Positions 11,049 through 23,900 of a DNA stretch of 64,000 bases are shown piece by piece. Source of the DNA: Lantana camara (lineage: Eukaryota > Streptophyta > Magnoliopsida > Lamiales > Verbenaceae). The stretch spans positions 31,106,501 through 31,170,500 of the forward strand of contig CM074865.1 in assembly GCA_037501455.1 (NCBI GenBank), written 5' to 3'. Position 1 is the first letter of the stretch. Each line of letters opens with the position of its first letter. A model generated the notes under the pieces. It was not told where the DNA came from, ran no database searches, and was given only the letters and a program-made list of their open reading frames with translations. The position numbers were made by a program, and so were the translations under genes.

Positions 11049-11602
11049 TATATGTGTGTGTTAACCCCTTCACTCAGTCAGTTAGTTGACCCCTCCCTCT
11101 CATTGTTTTTAGTTCTGTCTTGTAGGTTCCGTGGTCGTTAGGCGGGAGTCAGTTGAGGTCTTTGATCGAGTCTTGGTCCTGTACACTGCATTGTACTGCA
11201 CTTTCATTTCCTGCTTGTATTCGGGCTTTGTAAGCCACATTGTACCTTTATTGTTTTATTGAACTCGGGACAGGTTTCTAGGGCCCTAGTTGAACCCGTC
11301 TATATGTTATTGCTTTGTAATGTTTTGGGAACAGGTTAGGACAGGTTATTGATTTAGTTGAACCCGTATTTACCTTCCTATTTGAATTGTATTCATATTG
11401 TTATCTTGATTGATTGATTGTCTTGCTTCCGCAGTCCTATTCTGTTGATTTGTTGGTACAGGGTCTAGTCCCGCCTAACACAGGGTTGTTTTTGTTCTAT
11501 CTCTGTTCGCTGTGAGTTTGGTTCATGTATGGATTTTCCATTTCATGGGTGGACCAGACTCATAGTGCGGGGGATGTGGGGCACTCCATGTTGGGTGTCA
11601 CA
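11049..11602 (+). mobile_element. Element D 5' LTR, end segment
   Basis: It matches 34915-35442 plus 38364-38386 of the 3' LTR and ends TTGGGTGTCACA, followed by the primer site. Confidence 0.88.
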
Positions 11603-11610
11603 TCCTAAAG

Positions 11611-11622
11611 TGGTATCAGAGC
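11611..11622 (+). promoter_or_regulatory. Primer binding site of element D (tRNA-iMet)
   Basis: TGGTATCAGAGC lies 8 bases after the 5' LTR. It is complementary to the 3' end of initiator methionine tRNA, the usual primer of Tekay/Del elements. It fixes the plus orientation of D. Confidence 0.9.
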
Positions 11623-12001
11623 TCTAGGTTGCAAAACCGGAGTACTAGTGTCGTGTCGTGTCGAGTCTAGATCGTACGGCTTAGGAACTACTTGACAACG
11701 TGTGCATTACATCTTTCTTGAAACTTAAAATGTGCTTAGTCAAGACTTTGTTGAATTATATGTTGCACTTTGCATCGAATCCATGCCTTTGGTGTTAATT
11801 GTATGATATGAGCATGCACTAATCGCATGCATTTATTTTGAAATAAGTTATGATTTATAGGTTATGAAGAAAATATCAATCCACGGCCAATCTCTACGTT
11901 AACTATAACCTATCACAAGCTCTACTTTCAAGCATGGGAGATCTAAGAAATACACCGGGATTACCTACAAGGATCCGAGGATCGTGGGATTTTTCTAAAT
12001 G
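11623..12001 (+). other. Element D leader, no gene seen
   Basis: This is non-coding sequence after the primer site, with short tandem GTGTC-like repeats near 11650. The equivalent leader of relatives B and E is similar in its first bases. Confidence 0.5.
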
Positions 12002-12274
12002 GAGCTATGTTCCTTGTTATCTTTACAACGATATACCAAAGTTTCCTCATCGTTTCAAAAAGCCTCATTGGTAGAGAAGTCAAAATAGAAACCACAAGAG
12101 ATGATGCCAGTTCTCAGTAGTGCTTTGGAGATCAACAATTATGCCGCAGAACCTATACTTCGCTCTTGTGAGGTTTCTATTGGTAGTAGCTTTACTCAGG
12201 CTGAATACCGTGTTTTGCCCACTCCTAAGCTTAAAGTTAAGGGAAAAGATCTCTCCGCTAGGAATGGAAGGTAG
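12002..12274 (+). pseudogene. AGO4-like: Captured fragment of an AGO4-clade ARGONAUTE gene
   Basis: One frame reads through about 91 codons that match the linker between the PAZ and MID domains of AGO4/6/9-type ARGONAUTEs. It contains ELCSLLSLQRYTK, KASLVEKSK, MMPVLSSALEINNYAAEP, ILRSC, SSFTQAEYRVLPTPKLKV and ARNGR, in the order and spacing of that family. AGO4 loads 24-nt siRNAs and directs DNA methylation at transposons. Two TAG stops break the frame (12086-12088, and 12272-12274 where the family has Trp), and similarity ends there. No PAZ, MID core or PIWI catalytic part is seen. It lies in sense orientation inside element D and looks like transduplicated host sequence. It cannot make an ARGONAUTE. 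Confidence 0.82.
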
Positions 12275-14213
12275 GGCCCGGAATAGAAGGCTGATTGTGG
12301 AAAATTTCCCAAGTTTTGGGGTGGTTGAGGAAGGTTTGCTAAAATAGTGGTCAAGTGAGGCGCATAAAACTTACGCGATCAACATGTATACTTACACTAC
12401 AAAGATTTCCCAACCGGATTCCATATGATCATTCATTCAAGAGAGAAGTGAAGAAAATCCCAAAGGCGTTTTAGATTCAAGGTTTCTATCAACGAGGAGG
12501 CAATGACCTTCAAGAGAACTCAAGGTAGAGTAGGTTTGTGGTCGATAAGCGACAAAGACTATTCAACCGGTTGATGGGATTGCCTAATTCAAGCAAATCA
12601 ATCCATTAGAAGTCAAGATCGGGCAAGAGGTGATTGAGACACTTCAGATTTCGGGTAAAGAAGAAGTCGGATTTGAAAGGAGTTAAAGACAACCGATCAA
12701 TGTAGTGATTTCAAGTTCATGGAAAGCCAAGATGTTAAAGGTTCTATCTTCAGTCGGATTGGAGTTTAATTTTCCAAATCCAAGCTAAATTGTCGTGTTG
12801 TGAGGCCGAATTGGGAGATATGGAACAACAAATGGAAACGAGAAAGAAAGGTAAAGAGCTTTTGGAGGAAATTGTGAGATCAAGTGTAAACGATTGGAGA
12901 ATGAGTCCTTCAACCAATTTGAACTCACGAGAGTAATTGAGGGAACTTTGATCAAGGTAAAGATTCGGACATCATTTGGGGAATCCATCTTTGAGCAGAA
13001 TCAAGACATTAATTCCATGGGTGTAGAAGAATTTAGGTTCAAGGAATTTCAATCTCGAAACCATGAATACACACAAGTCGATACGAGAAGCTTTGAAGAT
13101 TTAGAAGACCGTGGGTAAATAAGAAATAATCGACAAATTCGAGACAAGCCAGTGATTGAAGAAATGAAGAACAAGTTACCGAGCTAAAGTTTACCACTAC
13201 GGTGACAGGTTTAATACATTCATAGAACGTGCATCATACATTGCATTAAATTATTTAATCTCCTTTATATATATGTGCGTGTGTTGCTACTTGAAATAGT
13301 TGCTCTAATGTGTTGCATACTTAAATGTTATATGCATTGGCGTCTTAACCCAACATGCATTGTTTAGTGTTTACTTGATAGGAATTCTCTCTGTTTCCCC
13401 ATCGAGTGTTACTCCGACCGAGTCTTCTTTGAATCAAGGAGAGGAGCGATTTAGGGTTACAAGTGTAGAATGAAAGGAAAAGTGGAGATGGGGTTTGGGA
13501 CAGAAGAAGCAGGTCGATATCCCTACGGATCACTTCAAAGTGAATGTGACTAAGATCGCTTATACTGGGAACTTTAAGTTGAAGAGGTCGTAAGTGTTTG
13601 ATTCGAGAATCAATAGAACGAGTTCAAGGAATTGGGATAGAATTCTTAAGGGGGAGAGCCGACCAGGGGATGACTTAAATTCAGGGTGTGCTCGAATGGA
13701 TCACTCCTAGAAGGAACAATGGAAATGTAAGAGTTAACAAGTAACCGGATTCTACAAAAGTGGCACGAGATGAATTGGGAGATCTAGCACTCGATGAGAT
13801 ATTAAGGCTGAGTTAGGAAGACCAAGCAGGTTATGAAGTATAATAAACAATATATGGAAACGTGACGTTAAAGATCAATGCCAAGGTTGGAAGGAGAGAC
13901 AAAGATGCATATTCAAGGAGCACTTGGGAATTGAATCGACAACACAAGGGAAAAGATAGACTAGGGCAACCATGAATACAAAACCTACCTCGTTGTTTTT
14001 GCCATAGGACCTATACGAACTCAATCTCCCAAGCGTGAAAGGATTGTGTTTGGCTTACCGTGTCTCATAACTTGAAGATAATGGGACCATGAAGAATTTG
14101 CAAGAGTTGGTAAGGAAGGTAATGAATAAGAGAAACCGAACCAATCACTATAATTGGTGACCGATTAAGTGAGAGTCAATTCAATCGAGTGTTGGAAGTG
14201 GAATAACTAGGAA
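12275..14213 (+). other. Element D interior, left part, no recognisable gene
   Basis: About 1.9 kb with many stops in all frames. Short open frames near 12894-13118 and 13345-13533 match no family I know. The 15-mer CGTGCATCATACATT at 13228-13242 recurs at 32691-32705 in the right part of the interior. Confidence 0.5.
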
Positions 14214-14221
14214 ACTCACAA

Positions 14222-14788
14222 CAATGTTTTCAGAACAGAACCGGACCGGACGGTCGGACCGGCTGGACCATCGACCGGTTGGAAGGACGAACCGGTCAGC
14301 ACCCCAAAACCGTTGCACTCAAAAACCGTTCTATTTTGTGAAAACCGTTCAGAACCGCGGCTCGGCCGTTCGGACCGTAGAACCACTTCCGGGTCAAGTG
14401 AACCGTTCAGCTCAGAAGGACATATAAATATGGAAATTGTTGGACTAAATCCCTAATTCCTAAATCCAAATTGAACGTTCCTTTCTACAAAGCGACTGAA
14501 ATTTCTTCTCTTCCAATTTCAGCATCGTCTTCTTCGGTCAATTCGGTGCTCCGCCGTCTTCTTCTTCAATTTTCCGCCAGAGCTACGGCCTGCATTAAGG
14601 TTCCTTCACTCGCCTCGCATCTTGTTGCCCCATGGTACTAACTCTCTGTCTCTCATCACTCTCTCGCTGCTCCAAATAACAGCGATTCTTTCTTCATTTT
14701 CATTGTTGTTAGCATTGTGCTTCATAGTTATTGTCTTTATAATTCATAGTTATTGTCTTGTTTTTTTCTTTTCTCTTTTCATTACCTA
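14222..14788 (+). other. hAT 5' terminal region
   Basis: It contains the terminal repeat, a GC-rich subterminal region with repeated CCGGAC/ACCGGT words (14236-14380), then CT-rich leader-like sequence. No coding exon was recognised. Confidence 0.6.
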
Positions 14789-17700
14789 TGTAACACCCCG
14801 TAGCGAAGGGCGCCACATTTCCCACACCGTAGCCCGATGCGAGTAACGAAATGGGATCTCCGCACCCGCACCAAGCTACAGCGAACGGAGACAAACAAAA
14901 ACCCACGCTCTAGTTAGGCGGTCTAGACCCTCAAAACAGAGTGCGCAAAGAAGCAAACCAAATGCGGAAGCTACCAAGATCGCAAAATACAAACATACTT
15001 GCCAAAACATATGACAATTATACAAGTTATGCCCAACCAAGGCCAAATGAATCATATAACAGAATCTCAAATTCCGAATCATAAATCATACGGAGCTTAT
15101 ACATAGTACCAAACTTATACATCTTTATATGTAGTACTAAAACTGAAAGTAAAGATGCAAGGATGCAAAGACTCTCCTACATAACCCGAACAACTCGAAG
15201 CAAAAGACACCGCCTAGCACGAACCGAAGACCTGCACCTGCAAACTCAAGAAGAAAAAGGGGGAAAAAGAAACCACGAAGAGGGGTCAGTCCTAGAGACT
15301 GGTGAGGGGGCTAACACACGCACCCGTACATAACTATAGAGCAAAGCATAGTATAATCGAATTTTAGAATATTCGTGAACCGGGCGTGGTTTTTGCAATC
15401 CAAATCATTTTAACACGTGATAACATATATAGAAAAGGGTTTAGGGCCGAAGGCCAAAATTATCCAATTTTAAGGATTGGAAGTCCTCACCCGTTTCACG
15501 AATCTTAGACGGAAACAAATCCATAACGGAAACAAAGCTTATCCTAGTAACTCGGTGAGAACGAGTTCCAACTAATCTCCTTCAAAATGCAAAACTCAAA
15601 GCTTATCACGTGAAGATACAAAACAAAACATAAACACAAACCTCCTTACTCCATGGGATGGAAGGGTGGCCACCCTTCGCATCCATGCTGAAACGTCAGG
15701 GTCGTGAGTTTCATGACACTCACGCCCAAGGACTCCGTCCCCCACCTCCCTCCGAGTGGGTTTCGGGTTGATCTTATTAGTGGAGAAGTGTCCCGGGCTT
15801 GCACCGGCGACCCCGCTGGTCGTCCCGGGTCTCCCAACCACACAACTCCAGGGCCCAAACGAAAGTCACGCTTACACTGATCACAGAAAAGCTTATCTCG
15901 CCAAAACTTATCACAAACACACGCCAACCCTTTTTAAAACAAAAGAACGAAAATAGCTTAATTATACATAAAAGCGTTTTCAAACGTTTTATAACAAAAG
16001 GGCCAATTCCCACAAATTACATATCGAACACGTATCTAAGTATATATATATATACGTATAGGTCACATGCGGGCTTGAAATCACATATAAGGTTGTAGGT
16101 CATAATAACTAAAAGAAAGAAACCTCACCTTGCCGACCAAACCGACGAAACAAAAGGAACCGGAAGAGACTCAAAGAACCACCTCTTCAACCACGAAACG
16201 AACCTAAGAACAAAACAAAGGTCGAAAGACAAACTTAGACTCAAAATGAACCAATTTGACGCTCGACAAATGCATATGAATGCAAGTGGTGCAAATGAAA
16301 CAATAAGAGATAGCATATTCAAGCGTTCAAGTTCATGGACGCACTCACGAGTTGAATCATAAAAACGAGGCAAGAATTAAAGCATCATATGTCAAATAAA
16401 CATCATACATAGCAAATTATATCACAACTCGTACATATACAAGGTTAGAACGAGCAAGGAATGCAACAAGCTCAAGAAAGTTTCACACGTAGCATCAAAA
16501 CGTATATGCAAATCCCGGTCACGTTTACACATTGAAAACAAGTCCATAAAATCAAATTAAACATCCTAACATATAATATAACAAGTTAACATTACATACG
16601 AGGCATAGACAAATCGAGAAGAAATAAAACACGGAATAAAATCACACACGCGATACAAAAGTTCAACACGTAAAAAGGGTTTCAATTAAATTCATCAGTT
16701 AACAATAAAAGACAAACATATATGTTATAATCTATTATAATCTGCTTATACTAATTACATTACATATTAAATTATATAATATAATTATATCCAGGTATAA
16801 CAATGCAAAACAAACAAAATTAAGACAAGAAAGCATAAAACAAACAAGGTACGTGAGCATGCAAATATCCCCCAACCATGCACCGCTACAATTGCTACGT
16901 TTTAACCAAAATTCCAATTTCAAAAGATAGGACACGGCCGTGTCCATTCTCAGGCATAATGTGACACGGCCGTGTCACATTTTATTAAAAATGGCAGCCC
17001 CAACTCGAGAGCTCAACACGGCCGTGTCAACTTTTCAAAGAAATCGGACACGGCCATGTTGGCCCTTCGTTTTCGAAAATAAAGCAGCAACAACAGCGTT
17101 TCGGCATGGAGGGGAGCAGGGGAAGGTCCAGCCATGGCTTATGCATGATAAGAACGAACCAAGACAACAAGGAAAGCAAGGAAATGTAGCAAATCGAGCC
17201 ATTAATAGAGCAAACAACCGGCAAGACAAGAAATCCCCAAATTAAACACAAAGCTTCCAAAACTCAAATATTCAGAAATTGTGGAGCCTCAATCTCGGTT
17301 CATACACAAAATACAAGGTAAGGAATAGATCAAGCATACAACAAGGGTCACGTAGCACTTACGGATCAAGAATTGGATCAAAAACGAGCAAGATATCAAG
17401 GAATGAACATAAACCCGCTACTATTCACATGACCACCCAAATCAGCCCCAAAACTCCATGAATGCAAGTAAAAGGGTACTAAAATGAAAGGGGAGGAGAT
17501 TTACATCAATAATATTTACTTACCTCTTCGATTTGATGAAGAATGGAGGTCGAACGAGCTCAAAATCCGGCTTGGGTGAATAGTGATGGGAATTCCTTCT
17601 CTCTTCTTCTTTCCTTGCTCTCTCTCGGTCCTTGGCTGCTGAAAAGGGATAAATGAGCAAATGGGAGGGTAGTTATGTGTGTTAGGAAGAAATAGGTTCA

Positions 17701-18286
17701 AGAATCAAGTCATTCGGTCAAGAAACGAATAAGTTATGGCCAAAACTGTAAAAGGTGACGAATCTGCACGAGGTCCACGTTTCGGGCAAAATTCGGAGGA
17801 TCAAACGGGATTAGAAAAGTACAAGGATAGGTTCCTTAGTTCCCAATCTTCGTTACGAGTCCGGCGTCACTTCCGGAATTCGAATCCGAATTCCCGAGCT
17901 CAAGATATAAATTCCGGAACACGAGGCGCGCTAAAACTAGTTAGGCCCTCATGTCCCTAGCAAATAAAACATGGTGCGTTACCATATCAAACAAGTCCGA
18001 AAAACTAAAACGAGCTCGCAAATGAATTCATAACACGTATAATTCATGCATATCAAATTTTCACAAAATTTCGAAACGAGTTGAAACTTAAACGAATTAA
18101 AAACAAGTTTGAAAACTTAAAAACGTTTAAATATTCAATTTTTAAAATATATCAATTAATTCAAATAAATTCATATAATCACATAATTATTCAAATAACA
18201 CGTATTTGTATAATTAAATTAATTTAAATGCACATATAACACTCTCGACACAACGTACCTGTACGGCGAGCGAGCAGGATGTTACA
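14789..18286 (-). mobile_element. Element B 3' LTR (left copy)
   Basis: It starts TGTAACACCCCGTAGCGAAG and ends GCAGGATGTTACA as read on the plus strand, 3498 bp. Only scattered base differences separate it from the right copy, apart from a small indel near 17895-17930. It carries the ACACGGCCGTGT palindrome cluster and a hairpin at 15656-15684. Confidence 0.9.
16930..17055. repeat. Palindrome cluster, ACACGGCCGTGT type (B left LTR)
   Basis: There are four copies. 16930-16945 is GGACACGGCCGTGTCC (perfect, 16 bp). 16958-16981 is a perfect 24-bp palindrome with core TGTGACACGGCCGTGTCACA. 17016-17027 is a perfect 12-mer. A copy near 17047 has one changed base. Confidence 0.95.
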
Positions 18287-18304
18287 AACTCCCCTCCTTC
18301 AAAA
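18287..18304 (-). promoter_or_regulatory. Polypurine tract of element B
   Basis: On the minus strand the bases before the 3' LTR read TTTTGAAGGAGGGGAGTT, preceded by a GAGGACAGGTC motif. The same GAGGACA...purine layout precedes the 3' LTRs of A and D, a shared signature of these chromoviruses. Confidence 0.75.
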
Positions 18305-19800
18305 GGACCTGTCCTCAGGTCCTACTGCAAGATCTTGAACGTCTCCGAGTTGACCTCAACACCAGACTTCCGCTGCGCTACTCTGATCCAAGAAAGCTGT
18401 AGACACCTCGGGATATTACTTCTCGTATCCCGGTAACTCGGTGATACCCATCAAATCCGAGTGAATCCCCTTGGCTTTAGCAACTTCGGTATGCTCCCAC
18501 TTCCGATCAAAATTCGAAAGTAGTTGGGGAAAATCCTTCCGGTTCGTGATGCTCGGTCTTACACCGATAACATGTTGACATTGTTACATAAAGTCTACAA
18601 TATCTCTTCTTGTGCCAAAACACCATTACCGGTTCTTCAAGTCCTCGTACCATGAGTGGGATTTGTCTCGTGAACAAGCACTTCTAGTGACATAGGCTTC
18701 AACTCTCCGTTAGCAACGCACAACCAAAGCCTTCCTTAATACCTCGATTGTAACGGAGAAGTTTTTGAGTACCCTCGGTTAAGCAAAACGACTACCGAAG
18801 GCAACTCTCTTCAAAGCCTTACCCACTCAAACCGTGCCTCTTCTCTGTCCTTCATGTCACGGGATGGCTGCCTATGGAAAGACGAACCTCCTGTTGAATC
18901 CCGATAACATTAGAGACTTAAACTCTCTGAGGCAATTCTCGGTTCTTCTACCGGATTGCGTAGTCGACAATACCCTTGTTGAAAACACCCCTGGAGCCAC
19001 CCACGAACCCTGAAGAAGAACGAACCACCAACTTCTTGAGACAAACAAAAGGGTATTCTCCTTCCACGGTTAACCAGTGTAGCTCACGATAGCTTGTAGT
19101 CATCTTAGAGTCCCATCTTCTTCTTAGATAGGATTGAAAGTACTCCACAAAGAAGCACTCGAAGTGATGAAACTATCTTCTAAGAGCCTATCGACCACGT
19201 CTTGAACTCCGACAACCACGCTAGAGTCATCCGGTAGGGAATCTTGAAACAAGGTCGAATTCCGGGATAAAGATCACGACAACCTCAATATCCCTATCGA
19301 GCGATAACGAATTCCAACCTTCAAGGGACATCAAGCGAGTCTTACTTTGATCCCTCTCTCTCCAAGCTTGGCCCGACCCTTCGGTCACCCTAAGGCAAGC
19401 CACAAAGCTTGTCGCACCATCCCGGAATGACCAACCATTTCTACGACGGATATAAACGGGTTACCCTTCCATCTAACTCCCGTAGATACCGTTGAGCCCC
19501 GAACGGACCTCCTAAAAGCAACCACCAACGCCCACGGTAACACCGTTACCTTGGCACGAACTAAGCGCCTTCAAGAACAACCACTGGACGAGAACAACCA
19601 CCGGGCAAGGCCCTCGCAACTCACCAAACACTCGACACCCTCCTCACCAAACTCTCTCTCTAAAAAGAGAAAGAGCCAACACAAAAGAGAAAAGAAGAAG
19701 GGAACCATAAACAAGCAAGCAATAACAAGGACATACAAGCATCGAGAAACCACAAGGAAAGGAAATCAACATAAATTGAAATAAAATGCATGTATGTAGT
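18305..19800 (-). pseudogene. Element B decayed pol region with RT scrap
   Basis: Read on the minus strand, 19148-18948 gives TTSYRELHWLTVEGEYPF and later GVFNKGIVDYAIR. These align with the gypsy RT block in which a YREL-L-TV...YP motif precedes FSKIDL-SGYHQI. The catalytic motifs are degenerate or absent. The rest of the interval has many stops and is not recognisable. Confidence 0.55.
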
Positions 19801-20722
19801 GCCATGAATGTTTGATGTACCTTTCACCATGGTGGTAGTGTCGAGCTTGGCATCTCGTTCTTCCTCTTCAATTGTATCAACTCGGATTGGACTTGGAGTC
19901 TTGGAGTCACGTCTCTTGATAGTCCTTGAATTCTTAGTCTTCGGACAACTTCTACGGTATGGTTCGGGCCTTGACAATAGGAGCATTGAATTATCTCCCA
20001 CAAACGAGGTATCAAATTCACCTTTGGTGGTTGATGCTTCTTCTTCTTCTTGATGTAGTCGACATCTTGAAGCTCTTAGGTTTTCCCCCGGAACATAGGT
20101 CTCTTGCTTGAGTTTGAGCTCGATTCTTGGTCATGTCCCACATGAAAAGTGTGAGACTTCATCCCTTGCTTATCCCTTTCATCTGGAACCACTCCTCTAA
20201 CCTCCTCGGACCATTCATGCACCGGTGAGCTTTGGAAAGCTTGTTGAATCTCATCTCTACGCCTTTGTATATATCTTCGGAACTGTAGGCAATCTTGGTT
20301 AGCCCTCGAACTCTCTAATTCCATCACAAGATCGTCCATCATCTTAACTTCTTGCTCAAGATCTAGAAATCCTTGGAGTCTTCTAATCAATTCATTGAGT
20401 GGAATGTGCTTGGAGCAAAATCCTCAGATAAACCTCTTCTAGCTAAGCTCTTCTCCGGACTTTCTTTAGATGCGATCTTATTTCCTTGAACCATTTTGAA
20501 GCCTCACCTTGTAGTAAGTGGGAAGTGTGCTTTACTTTCTCTTGCGAGGTTCCCGGACAACTTTTTCTTAATTCACACCATCTTGGAGAGCCACTCTTCG
20601 GCTTCAATACTGTCACCTCCAAATCAATTCGATGAATCATAATCTTCAAACTTCTTAGAGACTGAAGACACTTGTTTCTCTTGTCTTCCTTCTGATGATG
20701 TACGTTCATATGAAGAAGTCAT
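19801..20722 (-). pseudogene. Element B gag remnant
   Basis: It starts at an ATG on the minus strand (20722). EAEEWLSKM, then after a frameshift HLLQGEASKWFKEIRSHLKK, is the retrotransposon Gag core (L-GEA--W). Towards the C-terminus CSYCQGPNHTVEV is a CCHC zinc knuckle whose last Cys is reached only after another frameshift (about 19955-20000). At least three frame breaks and several stops are visible. Gag would form the particle and bind RNA; this copy cannot. Confidence 0.75.
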
Positions 20723-20915
20723 CCTGAAATAAGAAAAATGATTCCAAAATATCGATGCGTGCAGGGTTTAGTGTATGTTCATGTGAACGATTAACACAAT
20801 TAGAATCAAATAAATCACATAATGATGAAAATGAATGCAAACAATCACATAGTCCTCAACCGAATGACCTAGACAGACCCGACACGACCCTAGAGCTCCG
20901 GTTTTGCAACCCAGA

Positions 20916-20927
20916 GCTCTGATACCA
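20916..20927 (-). promoter_or_regulatory. Primer binding site of element B (tRNA-iMet)
   Basis: GCTCTGATACCA on the plus strand is TGGTATCAGAGC on the minus strand, 9 bases from the right-hand LTR. It shows B is on the minus strand. Confidence 0.9.
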
Positions 20928-20936
20928 CTCTAGAGA

Positions 20937-23900
20937 TGTAACACCCCGGAGCGAAGGGCGCCACATCTCCCCGCACCTAGCCCGATGCGAGTAACGAAAT
21001 GGGATCTCCGCACCCGCACCAAGCTACAGCGAACGGTGACAAACAAAAACCCACGCTCTAGCTAGGCGGTCTAGACCCTCAAAACAGAGTGCGCAAAGAA
21101 GCAAAGCAAATGCGGAAGCTACCAAGATTGCAAAATACAAACATACTTGCCAAAACTTATGCCAATTATACAAGTTATGCCCAACCAAGGCCAAATGAAT
21201 CATATAACAGAAGCTCAAATTCCGAATCATAAATCATACGGAGCTTATACATAGTACCAAACTTATACATATTTATAAGTAGTACCAAAACTGAAAGTAA
21301 AGATGCAAGGATGCGAATACTCTCCTACACAACCCGAACAACTCGAAGCAAAAGACACCGCCTAGCGCGAACCGAAGACCTGCACCTGCAAACCAAAGAA
21401 GCAAAATGGGGAAAAAGAAACCACGAAGAGGGGTCAGTCCTAGAGACTGGTGAGGGGGCTAACACACGCACCCGTACATAACTATAGAGCAAAGCATAGT
21501 ATAATCGAATTTTAGAATATTCGTGAACCGGGCGTAGTTTTTGCAATCCAAATCATTCTAACACATGATAACATATATAGAAAAGGGCTTAGGGCCGAAG
21601 GCCAAAATTATCCAATTTTAAGGATTGGAAGTCCTCACCCGTTTCACGAATCTTAGATGGAAACAAATCCATAACGGAAACAAAGCTTATCCTAGTAACT
21701 CGGTGAGAACGAGTTCCAACTAATCTCCTTCCAAATGCAAAACTCAAAGCTTATCACGTGAAGATACAAAACAAAACATAAACACAAACCTCCTTACTCC
21801 ATGGGATGGAAGGGTGGCCACCCTTCGCATCCACGCTGAAACGTCAGGGTCGTGAGTTTCATGACACTCACGCCCAAGGACTCCGTCCCCCACCTCCCTC
21901 CGAGTGGGTTTCGAGTTGATCTTATTAGTGGAGAAGTGTCCCGGGCTTGCACCGGCAACCCCGCTGGTCGTCCCGGGTCTCCCAACCACACAACTCCGGG
22001 GCCCAAACGAAAGTCACGCTTACACTGATCACAGAAAAGCTTATCTCGCCAAAACTTATCACAAACACACGCCAACCCTTTTTAAAACAAAAGAACGAAA
22101 ATAGCTTAATTATACATAAAAGCGTTTTCAAACGTTTTATAACAAAAGGGCCAATTCCCACAAATTACATATCGAACACGTATCTAAGTATATATATATA
22201 AGTATAGGTCACATGCGGGCTTGAAATCACATATAGGGTTGTAGGTCATAATAACTAAAAGAAAGAAACCTCACCTTGTCGACCAAACCGACGAAATAAA
22301 AGGAACCGGAAGACACTCAAAGAACCACCTCTTCAACTACGAAACGAACCTAAGAACAAAACAAAGGTCGAAAGACAAACTTAGACTCAAAATGAACCAA
22401 TTCGACGCTCGACAAATGCATATGAATGCAAGTGGTGCAAATGAAACAATAAGAGATAGCATATTCAAGCGTTCAAGTTCATGGACGCACTCACGAGTTG
22501 AATCATAAAAACGAGGCAAGAATTAAAGCATAATATGTCAAATAAACATCATACATAGCAAATTATATCACAACTCGTACATATACAAGGTTAGAACGAG
22601 CAAGGAATGCAACAAGCTCAAGAAAGTTTCACACGTAGCATCAAAACGTATATGCAAATCCCGGTCACGTTTACACATTGAAAACAAGTCCATAAAATCA
22701 AATTAAACATCCTAACATATAATATAACAAGTTAACATTACATACGAGGCATAGACAAAGCGAGAAGAAATAAAACACGGAATAAAATCAAACACGCAAT
22801 ACAAAAGTTCAACACGTAAAAAGGGTTTCAATTAAATTCATCAGTTAACAATAAAAGACAAACATATATGTTATAATCTATTATAATCTGCTTATACTAA
22901 TTGCATTACATATTAAATTATATAATATAATTATATCCAGGTATAACAATGCAAAACAAACAAAATTAAGGCAAGAAAGCATAAAACAAACAAGGTACGT
23001 GAGCATGCAAATATCCCCCAACCATGCACGGCTACAATTGCTACGTTTTAACCAAAATTCCAATTTCAAAAGATAGGACACGGCCGTGTCCATTCTCAGG
23101 CATAATGTGACACGGCCGTGTCACATTTTATTAAAAATGGCAGCCCCAACTCGAGAGCTCAACACGGTCGTGTCAACTTTTCAAAGAAATCGGACACGGG
23201 CGTGTTGGCCCTTCGTTTTCAAAAATAAAGCAGCAACAACAGCGTTTCGGCATGGAGGGGAGCAGGGGAAGGTCCAGCCATGGCTTATGCATGATAAGAA
23301 CGAACCAAGACAATAAGGAAAGCAAGGAAATGCAGCAAATCGAGCCATTAATAGAGCAAACAACCGGCAAGACAAGAAATCCCCAAATTAAACACAAAGC
23401 TTCCAAAACTCAAATATTCAGAAATGGTGGAGCCTCAATCTCGGTTCATACACAAAATACAAGGTAAGGAATAGATCAAGCATACAACAAGGGTCACGTA
23501 GCACTTCACGGATCAAGAATTGGATCAAAAACGAGCAAGATATCAAGGAATGAACATAAACCTGCTACTATTCACATGACCACCCAAATCAGCCCCAAAA
23601 CTCCATGAATGCAAGAAAAAGGGTACTCAAATGAAAGGGGAGGAGATTTAAATCAAGAATATGTGCTTACCTCTTCGATTTGATGAAGAATGGAGGTCGA
23701 ACGAGCTCAAAATCCGGCTTGGGTGAATAGTGATGGGAATTCCTTCTCTCTTCTTCTTTCCTTGCTCTCTCTCGGTCATTGGCTGTTGAAAAGGGTTAAA
23801 TGAGCAAGTGGGAGGGTAGGTAGGTGTGTTAGGAAGAAATAGGTTCAAGAATCGAGTCATTAGGTCAAGAAACGAATAAGTTATGGCCAAAACCGTAAAA

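Noticed and set aside
15596..16373. Open frames of 60-100 codons on both strands in the B LTRs, repeated in the second LTR at 21744-22519
   Set aside because: They lie wholly inside LTRs, overlap in several frames, match no protein family, and repeat only because the LTR repeats.
16930..17055. Repeated palindromes as a CRISPR-like or restriction-site array
   Set aside because: Spacing is irregular, spacers are ordinary LTR sequence, and the window is plant nuclear DNA, so neither applies.
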